From an uncultured Eubacterium sp. (lineage in GTDB: Bacteria > Bacillota > Clostridia > Oscillospirales > Acutalibacteraceae), in assembly GCA_944385025.1 (NCBI GenBank), contig CALWVQ010000015.1:1-43760 (forward strand): 43,760 nt of DNA, written 5' to 3'. Below are positions 14,936 through 24,508 of the stretch, in pieces. A program made the translations under genes and the position numbers. Positions within the stretch are counted from its first letter, which is position 1; each line of letters begins with the position of its first letter. The notes beneath the pieces were generated by a model, which saw only the letters and a list, made by a program, of their open reading frames with translations, searched no databases and was not told the origin of the DNA.

Positions 14936-16825
14936 ATGAATTACGGATTTATAAGAACTGCGGCGGCTTCACTTAAAATCAAGGTTGCCGATGTTGATTA
15001 TAACGTAAAAGAAATTAAAAAAGCTGTTGATGAGGCAGTAAAAGAAGACATAAGGCTTCTTGTAACCCCTGAACTTTCTGTTACAGGTTATACCTGCGCC
15101 GACTTGTTTTTTAACAAATCTCTTCTTGATAAGTCGGACAAGGCTGTGCTGGAATTAGCAGAATATACAAAAGATAAAAATATCGTTGTGCTGATCGGAG
15201 CACCCTGTTCTTATTTAAACAAACTCTACAACTGTGCTTTTGTGTTAAGCGGAGGAAGAGTATCGGGTATTGTGCCAAAACAGTATATAGCAAATTATAA
15301 CGAGTTTTACGAAAAAAGGTGGTTTGACACCGCAACGTATTTGGGCGACTGCTATATCGAAAAATTTAACGCCGCTATGAGCGTTAACAGTATCTTTATG
15401 ATTGCTGACGACGTGTATTTGGGTGTTGAAATATGCGAGGATTTGTGGGTTCCCAACCCTCCGTCAAGCAGTAAGGTTCTTGCAGGGGCAAATATCATTG
15501 CAAATCTTTCTGCAAGCGATGAGTATGTTTCAAAGGCTCAGTACAGAAAAGATCTTGTTTCAAATCAGTCTGCAAGGTGTATTTGCGGCTACGTTTATGC
15601 AGGGGCTTCTGTTTACGAAAGCACTACGGATTTGGTGTTTTCGGGAGCTACGCTTATTGCTGAAAACGGCGCAGTAATTGCACAGGGTAAAAGATTTTCC
15701 AGAGATAATGTAATTACTGTTGCTGATATTGACGTTGAAAAACTCAACGCTTTAAGACGCAAGAATATGAGCTTTGAAAACAATCAGCTTGCTTGCGTTA
15801 TAAACCCCGCCGTAACAGATAATAAAAACAATGATTTAAAGTACAGATACGTTGACCCGTATCCCTTTGTTCCTTCACTGGAAGAGGACAGAAAACAGCG
15901 GTGCGAGGAGATATTTAACATACAAGCGGCAGGCCTTGCCAAGAGAATTGAACACGTCGGCTCAAAGGGAGCAGTTGTGGGTATTTCAGGCGGGCTGGAC
16001 AGCACGCTGGCTCTTCTTGTATGCGCGCAGGCGATGAAGCTTTTAGGCAGGGATAACAGCGAAATTATGGGTATTACTATGCCCGGTTTCGGTACTACCG
16101 ACAGGACTTATAATAACGCCGTTGAACTAATGAAATCTTTAGGCGTTACCGTAAAAGAAATAAGCATAAAAGATGCTTGTATACAGCATCTTAAGGATAT
16201 TGAGCACAACGAAAACTTAAGAGATATCACCTACGAAAACACACAGGCAAGAGAGAGAACGCAAATCCTGTTTGATATGGCAAACAAGCACGGCAAACTG
16301 CTTGTGGGAACAGGTGATTTAAGCGAACTTGCAATGGGCTGGTGTACCTATAACGGCGACCATATGAGTATGTACGGCGTCAATGCGTCAGTCCCGAAAA
16401 CATTAGTAAGATATCTTGTGGAATATGTTGCCAATATAAGCGAAAAGAAAACGGCGGATATTCTGTTTGATATACTCGATACTCCCGTATCGCCGGAGCT
16501 TTTGCCCCCTGATGAAAACGGCGAAATTGCCCAAAAAACAGAGGATAACATAGGACCTTATGAGCTCCACGATTTCTTCCTTTACAACTTTATACGCTTT
16601 GGATTTTCAAAGGAAAAACTTTTGATTTTGGCAATTAAAGCGTTTGACGGAAAGTACGACAGAAAAACTGTTGAAAAATGGTTGGATTTGTTTGTAAAAC
16701 GCTTTTTTATCAGCCAGTTTAAGCGCTCTTGCGTGCCGGATTCTCCCAAGGTTGGTTCGGTATCATTAAGTCCGAGAGGCGACTGGCGTATGCCAAGCGA
16801 TGCGTCATATAATGCTTTTGTATAG
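14936..16825 (+). CDS. nadE: glutamine-dependent NAD+ synthetase
   Basis: The 629-residue enzyme makes NAD+ from nicotinate adenine dinucleotide with ATP and glutamine. The N-terminal nitrilase-type glutaminase domain (about 1-280) shows the Glu-Lys-Cys triad in VTPELSVTGYTC, VPKQYIANYNEFYEKRWF and GVEICEDLWVPNPP. The C-terminal synthetase has the PP-loop SGGLDS (351-356), GDLSELAMGWCTYNGDH, and DSPKVGSVSLSPRGDWRMP near the end. AAAGGTG precedes the ATG. Two small membrane-protein genes follow closely on the same strand. Confidence 0.96.
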   Translation: MNYGFIRTAAASLKIKVADVDYNVKEIKKAVDEAVKEDIRLLVTPELSVTGYTCADLFFNKSLLDKSDKAVLELAEYTKDKNIVVLIGAPCSYLNKLYNCAFVLSGGRVSGIVPKQYIANYNEFYEKRWFDTATYLGDCYIEKFNAAMSVNSIFMIADDVYLGVEICEDLWVPNPPSSSKVLAGANIIANLSASDEYVSKAQYRKDLVSNQSARCICGYVYAGASVYESTTDLVFSGATLIAENGAVIAQGKRFSRDNVITVADIDVEKLNALRRKNMSFENNQLACVINPAVTDNKNNDLKYRYVDPYPFVPSLEEDRKQRCEEIFNIQAAGLAKRIEHVGSKGAVVGISGGLDSTLALLVCAQAMKLLGRDNSEIMGITMPGFGTTDRTYNNAVELMKSLGVTVKEISIKDACIQHLKDIEHNENLRDITYENTQARERTQILFDMANKHGKLLVGTGDLSELAMGWCTYNGDHMSMYGVNASVPKTLVRYLVEYVANISEKKTADILFDILDTPVSPELLPPDENGEIAQKTEDNIGPYELHDFFLYNFIRFGFSKEKLLILAIKAFDGKYDRKTVEKWLDLFVKRFFISQFKRSCVPDSPKVGSVSLSPRGDWRMPSDASYNAFV

Positions 16826-16836
16826 GAGGGGAGAAT

Positions 16837-16926
16837 ATGAGTAAAAAGAAAGCTGCAATTATTACTGTTTCAACGGTAGTAGCAATTGTGTTAATAGCTG
16901 TTATTACTATCCTTGCAAACAGATAG
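16837..16926 (+). CDS. 29-residue single-pass membrane microprotein
   Basis: A short frame (ATG to TAG) encodes three lysines followed by a long hydrophobic helix and ends ILANR. It starts 11 bp after the nadE stop and has a near-perfect ribosome site (AGGAGGGG at 16824-16831). Its N-terminus, MSKKKAAIITVSTVV, resembles the first residues of the next protein, MDKKKKIIIAVSAVV, suggesting a truncated paralogue or a deliberate membrane microprotein. The next gene's ribosome site overlaps its stop. Confidence 0.6.
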   Translation: MSKKKAAIITVSTVVAIVLIAVITILANR

Positions 16927-16936
16927 GAGAGATAAA

Positions 16937-17638
16937 ATGGACAAGAAAAAGAAAATTATTATTGCTGTTTCAGCCGTGGTTGTAATTGCTGTTGTTGCGG
17001 CAGTTATCGTCTTTGCAACTAATTCTTCAAAGAACGAAAAGTATACTGAAAGTGAAGTAGTTGAAATTGTTACTGACGAAAACGGTGAAGCTGTTACAGA
17101 TGAAAACGGCGACGTAGTAACTGTTGTATCTGAAAAAGAAAACACTTTTGCATCAGGAAACAAAGCAGGCGCTTCTGACGAAAAAGATTCATCAAATGAC
17201 AGTTCTTCATCTTCAAGTAATGCAGGCGGCGGTACTTCAAATCAAAACGGCAATACCGGTTCAGCGTCCGGCTCAACGACAGGTTCAACTAACGGAAATA
17301 ATGATAAGGACGATGAAACAGAAAAACCAAAGGCAAGAAATGTAACAGTTGACGTTGTTCTCCCTTATTACAATAAGCAGGAAACAGAAATTACAATTCT
17401 TTACAAGGCTGAAGGGGATAAGAAATACTCAAAACTTGAGCCCGTAAAGGTTAAATTGGATAAGTCGGGTAAAAAAGAAAGTTTTGATCTTGGAGAACTT
17501 AAAGGTGCAGTAGATGTAACCGTTACATTTTCCGGAATAAAGATTTCTGAAAATTCTATCACTATCAGCGCAAGTGAAAATACAGGAACAATCAGACCTG
17601 CAACAGGTATTGAAGTTCTTGAGGGCGAAGACGATTAA
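16937..17638 (+). CDS. membrane-anchored extracytoplasmic protein with Ser/Gly-rich linker
   Basis: The 233-residue product has a lysine-rich start and one membrane helix (about 6-27) without a clear cleavage site. Then come two tandem TDENGE/TDENGD repeats (about 46-63), a Ser/Gly/Asn-rich flexible linker (about 72-125) and a C-terminal, probably beta-sandwich domain of 100 residues (ARNVTVDVVLPYYN onwards). The layout suggests an anchored surface domain. I do not recognise its family. The ATG at 16937 is chosen because AGGAGAG lies just upstream; an in-frame TTG at 16913 has no site. A terminator follows at once. Confidence 0.8.
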   Translation: MDKKKKIIIAVSAVVVIAVVAAVIVFATNSSKNEKYTESEVVEIVTDENGEAVTDENGDVVTVVSEKENTFASGNKAGASDEKDSSNDSSSSSSNAGGGTSNQNGNTGSASGSTTGSTNGNNDKDDETEKPKARNVTVDVVLPYYNKQETEITILYKAEGDKKYSKLEPVKVKLDKSGKKESFDLGELKGAVDVTVTFSGIKISENSITISASENTGTIRPATGIEVLEGEDD

Positions 17639-17639
17639 C

Positions 17640-17671
17640 AAAAAAGGCAAGAAAAATCTTGCCTTTTTTAT
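17640..17671 (+). terminator. intrinsic terminator
   Basis: Thirteen bases (17640-17652) pair with 17657-17669 around an AAAA loop, ending in a T-run directly after the preceding stop codon. Confidence 0.88.
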
Positions 17672-17678
17672 ATTTATA

Positions 17679-17707
17679 TTGAATTTAAAAACTTTAAGTG
17701 ATATAAT
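17679..17707 (+). promoter_or_regulatory. nifJ promoter
   Basis: TTGAAT (17679-17684) and TATAAT (17702-17707) have 17-bp spacing. A hairpin (17716-17739, TTAG-ATAG pairing with CTAT-CG-CTAA) sits at the predicted 5' end of the mRNA and may stabilise it. Confidence 0.75.
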
Positions 17708-17774
17708 TAGTAAGGTTAGATAGCTTTTACTATCGCTAAACTTATGAATAACATTTTTTTAGGAGGATGTTCCA

Positions 17775-20700
17775 ATGGCAAGAAAAAGAAAAACTATGGA
17801 CGGTAACAGTGCAGCAGCACACGTAAGTTATGCGTTCACAGAAGTTGCCGCAATTTACCCCATTACTCCTTCATCAAACATGGCTGAAGAAACAGACGCT
17901 ATGGCAGCAAGAGGAGTAAAGAACATTTTTGGTCAAACAGTAAAGGTTGCTGAAATGGAATCCGAAGCAGGCGCAGCAGGTGCAGTTCACGGCTCACTTT
18001 CAGCAGGTGCTCTCACAACAACTTATACAGCATCACAGGGTCTTCTTCTTATGATCCCGAATATGTATAAAATTGCAGGTGAGCTCATTCCTTCAGTAAT
18101 TCACGTTTCAGCACGTTGCGTATCAACCCACGCTCTTAACATTTTCGGTGACCATTCAGACGTAATGGCTTGTCGTCAGACAGGTTATGCAATGCTCTGC
18201 TCTGCAAATGTGCAGGAGGTTATGGACCTTGGTGCAGTTGCTCACCTTTCAACAATCAAGAGCCGTGTTCCTTTCCTTCATTTCTTTGACGGCTTCCGTA
18301 CATCTCACGAAGTACAGAAAATTGAAATCTGGGACTATGACGATCTTAAATCAATGGTTGATATGGAAGATATTCAGGCTTTCCGTGCACGTGCTTTAAA
18401 TCCTGAAAGACCTGTTCTTCGCGGTTCAGCAGAGAACAGCGATATTTTCTTCCAGCATCGTGAGGCTTGTAACAAGTATTATAATGACGCTGTTGCTACA
18501 ACAGAGGCATATATGAACAAGATTAACGAAAAGCTTGGTACAGATTATAAACTCTTTAACTACTACGGTGCAGAGGATGCTGAAAGAGTTATCGTAGCAA
18601 TGGGTTCAGTTTGCGATACTATTCAGGAAACAATCGACTACCTTAACGCTCGCGGCGAAAAGGTTGGTATGATTAAGGTTCATCTTTACAGACCTTTCTC
18701 AGTAAAGCATCTCCTCGACGTTATGCCTGAAACAGTTAAGTCTATTTCAGTTATGGACAGAACAAAGGAGCCAGGTTCACTTGGCGAGCCTCTCTATCTC
18801 GATGTAGTTGCAGCTCTTAAGAACAGCAAGTTCCACGACGTTCCTGTATACGGCGGTCGTTTTGGTCTTGGTTCAAAGGACACTCTTCCTGCTCATATTA
18901 TTGCAGTTTATAACAATATGAATGCTCCTGAGCCAAAGAGTCCGTTCACTCTTTCAATTCACGACGATGTAACACATCTTTCTCTTGATGTTACAGAAAA
19001 TCCTGATACTACTCCTGCAGGTACAACTTCCTGTAAGTTCTGGGGTCTCGGTTCAGACGGTACAGTTGGTGCAAACAAAGATTCTATCAAGATTATCGGC
19101 GATAACACAGATATGTATGCACAGGGTTACTTCTTCTACGATTCAAAGAAGTCAGGCGGTATTACAGTATCTCACCTTCGTTTCGGTTCATCACCGATTA
19201 CATCAACTTATCTTATCAATAAGGCTAATTTCGTAGCTTGCCATAATCCTTCATACGTAACAAAGTATGATATGGTGCAGGATATTGTTCCAGGCGGTAC
19301 ATTCCTTCTTAACTGTATCTGGTCTCCTGAGGAACTTGATGCAAATCTTCCTGCAAAGATGAAGAGATATATTGCTGAAAATGATATTCAGTTCTATACC
19401 ATCAACGGTATTAAAATTGCAGAGGAAGTTGGTCTTCCCGGCAGGGCGTCTACAATCCTTCAGTCAGCATTCTTTACAATTTCTAACATTCTTCCTGTTG
19501 ACAAGGCTATTGAGCTTATGAAGGCAGCAGTTGTTAAGAAGTTCTCAAAGAAGGGTGAGGCTGTTGTAAACGCTAACCACGCAGGTATCGACAGAGGCTC
19601 AAAAGAGCTTGTTAAGATTGATGTTCCTGCATCTTGGAAAGACGCTGTTGACGAGGAACAGGAGCTTCACGTTCCAACCGATCGTCCTGAAATGAAGAAG
19701 TTTGTTAAGGAAATCCTTGACCCGGTAGGCAGACTTCACGGTGACGACCTTCCTGTTTCAACATTTGTTGACTGTGCAGACGGTGTATATCCACAGGGCT
19801 CAGCTGCATTTGAAAAGAGAGGTATTGCTATTACTGTTCCTGAATGGGACGGCACAAAGTGTGCACAGTGTAACCTTTGTTCAATGGTTTGTCCTCACGC
19901 AGTAATTCGTCCTGTATGTCTTAACGCAGAAGAGGCAGCAAATGCTCCTGAAGGCACCAAGATGGTTGACCATAAGAGAGCTCCTTATAAGTATGCTCTT
20001 ATTGTTTCAACTCTTGACTGCACAGGCTGCGGCTCTTGTGCTAACGTTTGTCCTACAAAGTCTTTGACAATGAAGCCAATCGCTTCACAGCTTGAGGGAC
20101 AGAAAGTATTTGACGCTCTTTGCGATATCGACGCTAAACCGGAGGTTGTAAACAATACAACAATCGGCGTTCAGTACAGAAAGCCATATCTTGAGTTCTC
20201 AGGCGCTTGCGCAGGCTGCGGTGAAACACCATATGCAAAGCTTGCTACACAGCTCTTCGGTGACAAGATGTATATCGCCAACGCAACAGGTTGTTCATCA
20301 ATCTGGGGCGGTTCTGCTCCTTCAACTCCTTACACAGTTGACAAGAAGGGTCACGGTCCTGCTTGGTCAAACTCACTGTTTGAGGATAACGCAGAGTTCG
20401 GCTACGGTATGATGCTTGCTCAAAAGCAGATTCGTGAGAGACTTGCTGCTGACGCTGAGGTTCTTCTCGGCACAGCTGTTGCAGATAAGGCTCAGGCTTG
20501 GCTTGACACTTATGAAAATGCAGAAACAAATACTGCTTGTGCAGAGGCTCTTATCGAGGCTCTTGAAAATACAACTCTTGACGGCGAGGCTGCAGAGGCT
20601 GCCGCTGACTTCCTTAAGGATAAGGATTATGCCGCTAAGAAATATCAGTTCATCTTCGGTGGTGACGGTTGGGCTTACGATATCGGTTTCGGCGGTCTTG

Positions 20701-21299
20701 ACCACGTTATCGCATCTAACGAAGACGTTAATATCGTAGTATTTGATACAGAGGTTTACTCAAATACAGGCGGTCAGGCTTCAAAGGCTACTCCAACAGG
20801 TGCAGTTGCAAAGTTTGCTGCTTCAGGTAAGGTAGTTAAGAAGAAGGATCTTGCACAGATCGCTATGAGCTACGGCTATGTATATGTTGCACAGGTTGCT
20901 ATGGGCGCTAATGCAAATCAGTGCTTAAAAGCATTCCAGGAGGCTGCCGCATATAACGGTCCGTCAATCATCATCTGTTATGCTCCTTGTATCAACCACG
21001 GTATCAAGATGCCGTTTAACCAGACTGAGCAGAAGAAAGCTGTTGCAGCAGGTTACTGGAACTTGTTCCGTTACAATCCTGACCTTATCAAGATTGGCAA
21101 GAACCCATTCTCACTTGACAGCAAAGCTCCTACAGCTGACTATGTTGAGTTCATCGAGGGTGAGGTTAGATACTCTTCACTTAAGAGAGCATTCCCAGGC
21201 AAAGCAGAGCAGTTGTTTGCTATTGCTGCTGAAAACTCAATTGAGAAGTACAATAAGCTTACAAAGCTTGTTGATTACTATGCTCCTGATGCTGAGTAA
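17775..21299 (+). CDS. nifJ: pyruvate:ferredoxin (flavodoxin) oxidoreductase
   Basis: This single-chain 1174-residue PFOR converts pyruvate and CoA to acetyl-CoA, CO2 and reduced ferredoxin, the central oxidative step of anaerobes. The N-terminal pyrimidine-binding domain opens TMDGNSAAAHVSYAFTEVAA and has the YPITPSS motif. Two [4Fe-4S] clusters follow, at C696/C699/C702/C706 and C749/C752/C755/C759. The C-terminal TPP domain has CAGCGE, the GDGWAYDIG motif (963 onwards) and DTEVYSNTGGQASK. AGGAGG precedes the ATG. Codon use is highly biased like gapA, pointing to strong expression. It is monocistronic, with its own promoter and terminator. Confidence 0.98.
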   Translation: MARKRKTMDGNSAAAHVSYAFTEVAAIYPITPSSNMAEETDAMAARGVKNIFGQTVKVAEMESEAGAAGAVHGSLSAGALTTTYTASQGLLLMIPNMYKIAGELIPSVIHVSARCVSTHALNIFGDHSDVMACRQTGYAMLCSANVQEVMDLGAVAHLSTIKSRVPFLHFFDGFRTSHEVQKIEIWDYDDLKSMVDMEDIQAFRARALNPERPVLRGSAENSDIFFQHREACNKYYNDAVATTEAYMNKINEKLGTDYKLFNYYGAEDAERVIVAMGSVCDTIQETIDYLNARGEKVGMIKVHLYRPFSVKHLLDVMPETVKSISVMDRTKEPGSLGEPLYLDVVAALKNSKFHDVPVYGGRFGLGSKDTLPAHIIAVYNNMNAPEPKSPFTLSIHDDVTHLSLDVTENPDTTPAGTTSCKFWGLGSDGTVGANKDSIKIIGDNTDMYAQGYFFYDSKKSGGITVSHLRFGSSPITSTYLINKANFVACHNPSYVTKYDMVQDIVPGGTFLLNCIWSPEELDANLPAKMKRYIAENDIQFYTINGIKIAEEVGLPGRASTILQSAFFTISNILPVDKAIELMKAAVVKKFSKKGEAVVNANHAGIDRGSKELVKIDVPASWKDAVDEEQELHVPTDRPEMKKFVKEILDPVGRLHGDDLPVSTFVDCADGVYPQGSAAFEKRGIAITVPEWDGTKCAQCNLCSMVCPHAVIRPVCLNAEEAANAPEGTKMVDHKRAPYKYALIVSTLDCTGCGSCANVCPTKSLTMKPIASQLEGQKVFDALCDIDAKPEVVNNTTIGVQYRKPYLEFSGACAGCGETPYAKLATQLFGDKMYIANATGCSSIWGGSAPSTPYTVDKKGHGPAWSNSLFEDNAEFGYGMMLAQKQIRERLAADAEVLLGTAVADKAQAWLDTYENAETNTACAEALIEALENTTLDGEAAEAAADFLKDKDYAAKKYQFIFGGDGWAYDIGFGGLDHVIASNEDVNIVVFDTEVYSNTGGQASKATPTGAVAKFAASGKVVKKKDLAQIAMSYGYVYVAQVAMGANANQCLKAFQEAAAYNGPSIIICYAPCINHGIKMPFNQTEQKKAVAAGYWNLFRYNPDLIKIGKNPFSLDSKAPTADYVEFIEGEVRYSSLKRAFPGKAEQLFAIAAENSIEKYNKLTKLVDYYAPDAE

Positions 21300-21311
21300 T
21301 TAAATAAACTC

Positions 21312-21351
21312 AAAGGACTTTCTTTAAGAGATTAAAGAAAGTCCTTTTTTC
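21312..21351 (+). terminator. nifJ intrinsic terminator
   Basis: A perfect 16-bp stem (21312-21327 with 21332-21347), GAGA loop and T-run, 13 bp after the stop. Confidence 0.92.
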
Positions 21352-21377
21352 TTACCTTGATATTGATATGCAGGTTA

Positions 21378-21406
21378 TTGAATTAGCAAAACATATATGA
21401 TATTAT
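21378..21406 (+). promoter_or_regulatory. probable promoter of the polytopic membrane protein gene
   Basis: TTGAAT (21378-21383) and TATTAT (21401-21406), 17-bp spacing. The predicted transcript would start near 21413. Confidence 0.5.
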
Positions 21407-21445
21407 AAAAAAGTTAAATTAACGGTGTTGAAAAATGAGACGCTT

Positions 21446-22828
21446 ATGGAAATAAAATTTATGGATTTGATAAAAAGAAATAAACGTATAATACTTTACT
21501 TACTTACCGTTGTTTTGTTTGGCGTTTTCTATTACTTTCTTCCATTTGCGGGCGATGACTGGGCGTGGGGTTCGGATATCGGAATTGACAGATTGAAAAA
21601 CGGCTTTGACGGTTATAACGGAAGATATTTAGGCAATATTTTGATTATCCTTGCTACAAGGTCTGTAATTTTCAAAGTTTTGTTTTGTGCGCTGATTATG
21701 TTTTTGCTTATATTTATTTTAAGCAAGATATTTGACAATTTATCTCATTGCAAAGGAAGTACAATAAACTACATTGTTGCTTTCTCTTCCGTTCTTATTT
21801 TGGTTTTGCCAAATCAAATTTCCTTCGGCGATTTACAGCCTTTTCAGATTTTCGGCTCTACAGTAGGGTGGCTCAGCGGTTTTACAAACTATGTGGTGCC
21901 GTCTGTGCTTATATTGATATTTTACTATTTTGTTACAAGTAAAGGTTATGAAAATAAAGCAGTTTATGTATTATTGATTGTTGACGGCGTTTTGTCTTGT
22001 TTATGTGTTGAACATTACACACTGTTTTGCCTGCTCTTCAGTTTAGGCGTTATTGCATACAGATACTATCATTATAAAAGAATTTGTAAAAAGTCATTAT
22101 TTTTCTTTTTAGGCTCTTTAATCGGAATTGCCGTTATGTTTTCAAACAGCGCTTACAGATTAATGCAAAAAGGGGATGTAAGCAATAATCAAAGAGCGGC
22201 AGGCTTTTTTGGTTCTCTTAAAAAATATGCCGATTATATTTTTCCTGCCGATACTAACAGCGTGCTGATAATTGCTTTTGAAATAATTTTGCTGGCAGTT
22301 ATTGCGGCCTTTTTAGTGTTTTTCTTTTTAAAATCATATAAAGCTTTTAAAAATAAAAATATTTTACAATTACTCCCTGTGGTATGTATGGTTGTTATGA
22401 CGCTGCCGCTTCTTTTTACAAACAGCGGCAAGGAAATATATGTGGTTGCTCCAAGGTGTTATTTTTTACAGTATTTTATGCTTGTGGTTTATTTGTACGG
22501 TAAGTTTTTCAAAAATAAAAAAACAAATGATTACTTACACGATAAAAAGCTTAAACTCATAACAAGTGTGTGTTTGGTTTTGCTGGTTTCGGTAACTGCC
22601 GTCTGTTACGGTTTTTTGGACTGTATAGGGCTTGAGAGGGATAAGTCTGTTAACGCCGCATTGGAAAACGGAAATTCAACTATTGAAATTATTGAATATC
22701 CAAAACAGATAGAGCATATTCAGTGGTCAAGTAATTTTATTGAAAACGAAACATATCTTGAAAGATATAAAAAGTTTAAAGGTATCCCCGAAGACAAAAA
22801 AGTTATATTGGTTTCAAATAATAATTAG
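21446..22828 (+). CDS. polytopic membrane protein, possible GT-C-type glycosyltransferase
   Basis: From the ATG at 21446 the product has 460 residues and about ten to eleven membrane segments. The first outer loop carries FAGDDWAWGSDIGIDR followed by YNGRYLGN, the sort of early acidic motif found in GT-C glycosyltransferases and the DUF6056-type family. It may transfer a sugar from a lipid carrier to a surface polymer (inference). The start is uncertain: GTG 21425, ATG 21446 and ATG 21461 are all in frame and none has a strong ribosome site. It stands alone and ends at a convergent terminator. Confidence 0.7.
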   Translation: MEIKFMDLIKRNKRIILYLLTVVLFGVFYYFLPFAGDDWAWGSDIGIDRLKNGFDGYNGRYLGNILIILATRSVIFKVLFCALIMFLLIFILSKIFDNLSHCKGSTINYIVAFSSVLILVLPNQISFGDLQPFQIFGSTVGWLSGFTNYVVPSVLILIFYYFVTSKGYENKAVYVLLIVDGVLSCLCVEHYTLFCLLFSLGVIAYRYYHYKRICKKSLFFFLGSLIGIAVMFSNSAYRLMQKGDVSNNQRAAGFFGSLKKYADYIFPADTNSVLIIAFEIILLAVIAAFLVFFFLKSYKAFKNKNILQLLPVVCMVVMTLPLLFTNSGKEIYVVAPRCYFLQYFMLVVYLYGKFFKNKKTNDYLHDKKLKLITSVCLVLLVSVTAVCYGFLDCIGLERDKSVNAALENGNSTIEIIEYPKQIEHIQWSSNFIENETYLERYKKFKGIPEDKKVILVSNNN

Positions 22829-22831
22829 AAA

Positions 22832-22870
22832 AAAGGCAGATACACGATTTTTCGTGTATCTGCCTTTAGT
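22832..22870. terminator. bidirectional terminator between convergent genes
   Basis: A perfect 16-bp stem (22832-22847 with 22852-22867) with a TTTT loop. A-rich and T-rich flanks make it usable from both sides. Confidence 0.88.
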
Positions 22871-22879
22871 AATGTTATA

Positions 22880-24493
22880 TTAGCCGTTAAGGATTGCAAA
22901 GTTTTCTTTGTTGCACTTATAAAGATTTTTAAATACAGTAAAGTTTCTTTCATAAACAGCTCTGTTTGCTTTGTTCGGATGATAAACAAGATTTGCAGGA
23001 ATGAGCTTTTTAACGTCTTTCATAGTGGGAATAACGCCTGTGCCTACTGCTATACAAGCCGCAGCGCCCACCGCACCGATGTTTTGAGGAGAATCCACAA
23101 CCTCTACATCACGCTCGAGAATATCAGCAAGTATCTGACAGGTGGTTGAGCCTAAAGCTCCGCCGCCGCAGAAGCGAACGGGGTCAGACGTTTTAACTTT
23201 CTTTTCCTGCCTTTCAAGCATCCATTTCATATGGAAACAAATTCCCTCTACAACTGAACGGATAAGTTCTGTTTTACCTGTTTCAAGTCTGATATTAAAG
23301 AACATACCTGCGGCGTTAGGGTCTTCAAAAGGACAGCGGTTGCCGTGAAGCCAAGGAGTGAATACAACTCCGTTTGAGCCTGCGGGAACAGTATCGATTA
23401 CTTCTTCAAGATAATCGTAAAGGTTAAATTCAACTTGCTCAAGGCTGTCAGATGCGTTTCCGTACTTTTTAAGGAATACGCCGATTTCGTCAAGCGCAAG
23501 GTGGTCTTTTACCCAGCTCACACACTTGTTAGATGTTTCAAGCTCACCGAAATAGTTATAGCTTTCAGGATCTGCGCCAACGATTGCCGCCATCATTGCT
23601 CCTGCGTCAACTGTCTGCTTTTCACAAACAGTGCCGACCCAGCCTGATGTGCCTGAATAAATATGAGTGTCGCCGTTTTCAACTGCTCCTGCACCTACGC
23701 CGATGAGAGATGCATCGCCGCCTCCGCCGAATACTGCTGTTCCGGGAGCAAGACCAAGTTCGTGAGCAGCCTTTTCTGTAACTTCGCCGACTTTGTCAGT
23801 ACATTTCTTGATAGGGGGAAGGTGTTCAATATTTACGCCTACCATATCGCAAATAGGCTTGCACCAACCCTCGTGACCTTTTCTCGTATCGTAAAGGAGA
23901 GTAGCAAATGCAGAGTCGGTAGTCATAACAAATTCACCGCTGGCACGGCAGATAAGATACTCTTTAATATCAAGCCACTTGTAAATCTTCTTGAAATTTT
24001 CGGGCTCGTGAGCCTCAACCCACTTGTATTTCCAAATAGGGTCTTTAACAGAAGATGATACAGCCCCTGTATATCTAAGATATTTCAGAAGTTTTGTAAC
24101 CTCTGCGCCTGCAATCTGAACACCGTATGCAATACCTTTTTTCAGTTCTTCTCTTGCGCGCTGGTCCATATATGTCATAGGACGGCGGATGCAGTTTCCT
24201 TCTTTGTCAACAAGTACAAGTCCCTGCATAGCTGAACAGAAACTGATTCCCTCAATCTGTTCTTTCTTTACATTAGGTACTTTTTCAAAAACGATTTTTG
24301 TAGTGGAGCACATTGCGTCCCACCATTCGTCTGCGTCCTGCTCAGCGCCGCCTTTTACCCCTGTTTCTTCATCAACATAAAGACCGTAGCCTGCAGTAGA
24401 AGAGCCTAAAATCCTGATCTCCTTATCTATCTCAATAAGGCAGGTTTTTATGCCTGTTGTACCTATGTCATAGGTTATTACGTACTTACTCAT
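22880..24493 (-). CDS. FGGY-family carbohydrate kinase (xylulokinase-like)
   Basis: The 537-residue ATP-dependent sugar kinase has the N-terminal phosphate motif YDIGTTGIKTCLIE, AEQDADEWW and the substrate-region MTYMDQRA. The adenosine-side motifs are FGGGGDASLIGVGAG and RFCGGGALGSTTCQILADIL. FGGY kinases phosphorylate pentuloses, polyols or related sugars; the overall length is near xylulokinase (about 500) with an extended start. The ATG at 24493 has GGAGGAGAAAT upstream. It lies 15 bp after the TetR gene, in the same operon, and is divergent from the aminotransferase and aldolase genes, so all four probably serve one catabolic route whose substrate is unknown. Confidence 0.88.
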   Translation of the reverse strand: MSKYVITYDIGTTGIKTCLIEIDKEIRILGSSTAGYGLYVDEETGVKGGAEQDADEWWDAMCSTTKIVFEKVPNVKKEQIEGISFCSAMQGLVLVDKEGNCIRRPMTYMDQRAREELKKGIAYGVQIAGAEVTKLLKYLRYTGAVSSSVKDPIWKYKWVEAHEPENFKKIYKWLDIKEYLICRASGEFVMTTDSAFATLLYDTRKGHEGWCKPICDMVGVNIEHLPPIKKCTDKVGEVTEKAAHELGLAPGTAVFGGGGDASLIGVGAGAVENGDTHIYSGTSGWVGTVCEKQTVDAGAMMAAIVGADPESYNYFGELETSNKCVSWVKDHLALDEIGVFLKKYGNASDSLEQVEFNLYDYLEEVIDTVPAGSNGVVFTPWLHGNRCPFEDPNAAGMFFNIRLETGKTELIRSVVEGICFHMKWMLERQEKKVKTSDPVRFCGGGALGSTTCQILADILERDVEVVDSPQNIGAVGAAACIAVGTGVIPTMKDVKKLIPANLVYHPNKANRAVYERNFTVFKNLYKCNKENFAILNG

Positions 24494-24508
24494 ATTTCTC
24501 CTCCATAA

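Noticed and set aside
20191..20739. Several reading frames of 70-110 residues on both strands inside nifJ
   Set aside because: All are shadows of the biased codon use of nifJ; none has a ribosome site or recognisable product.
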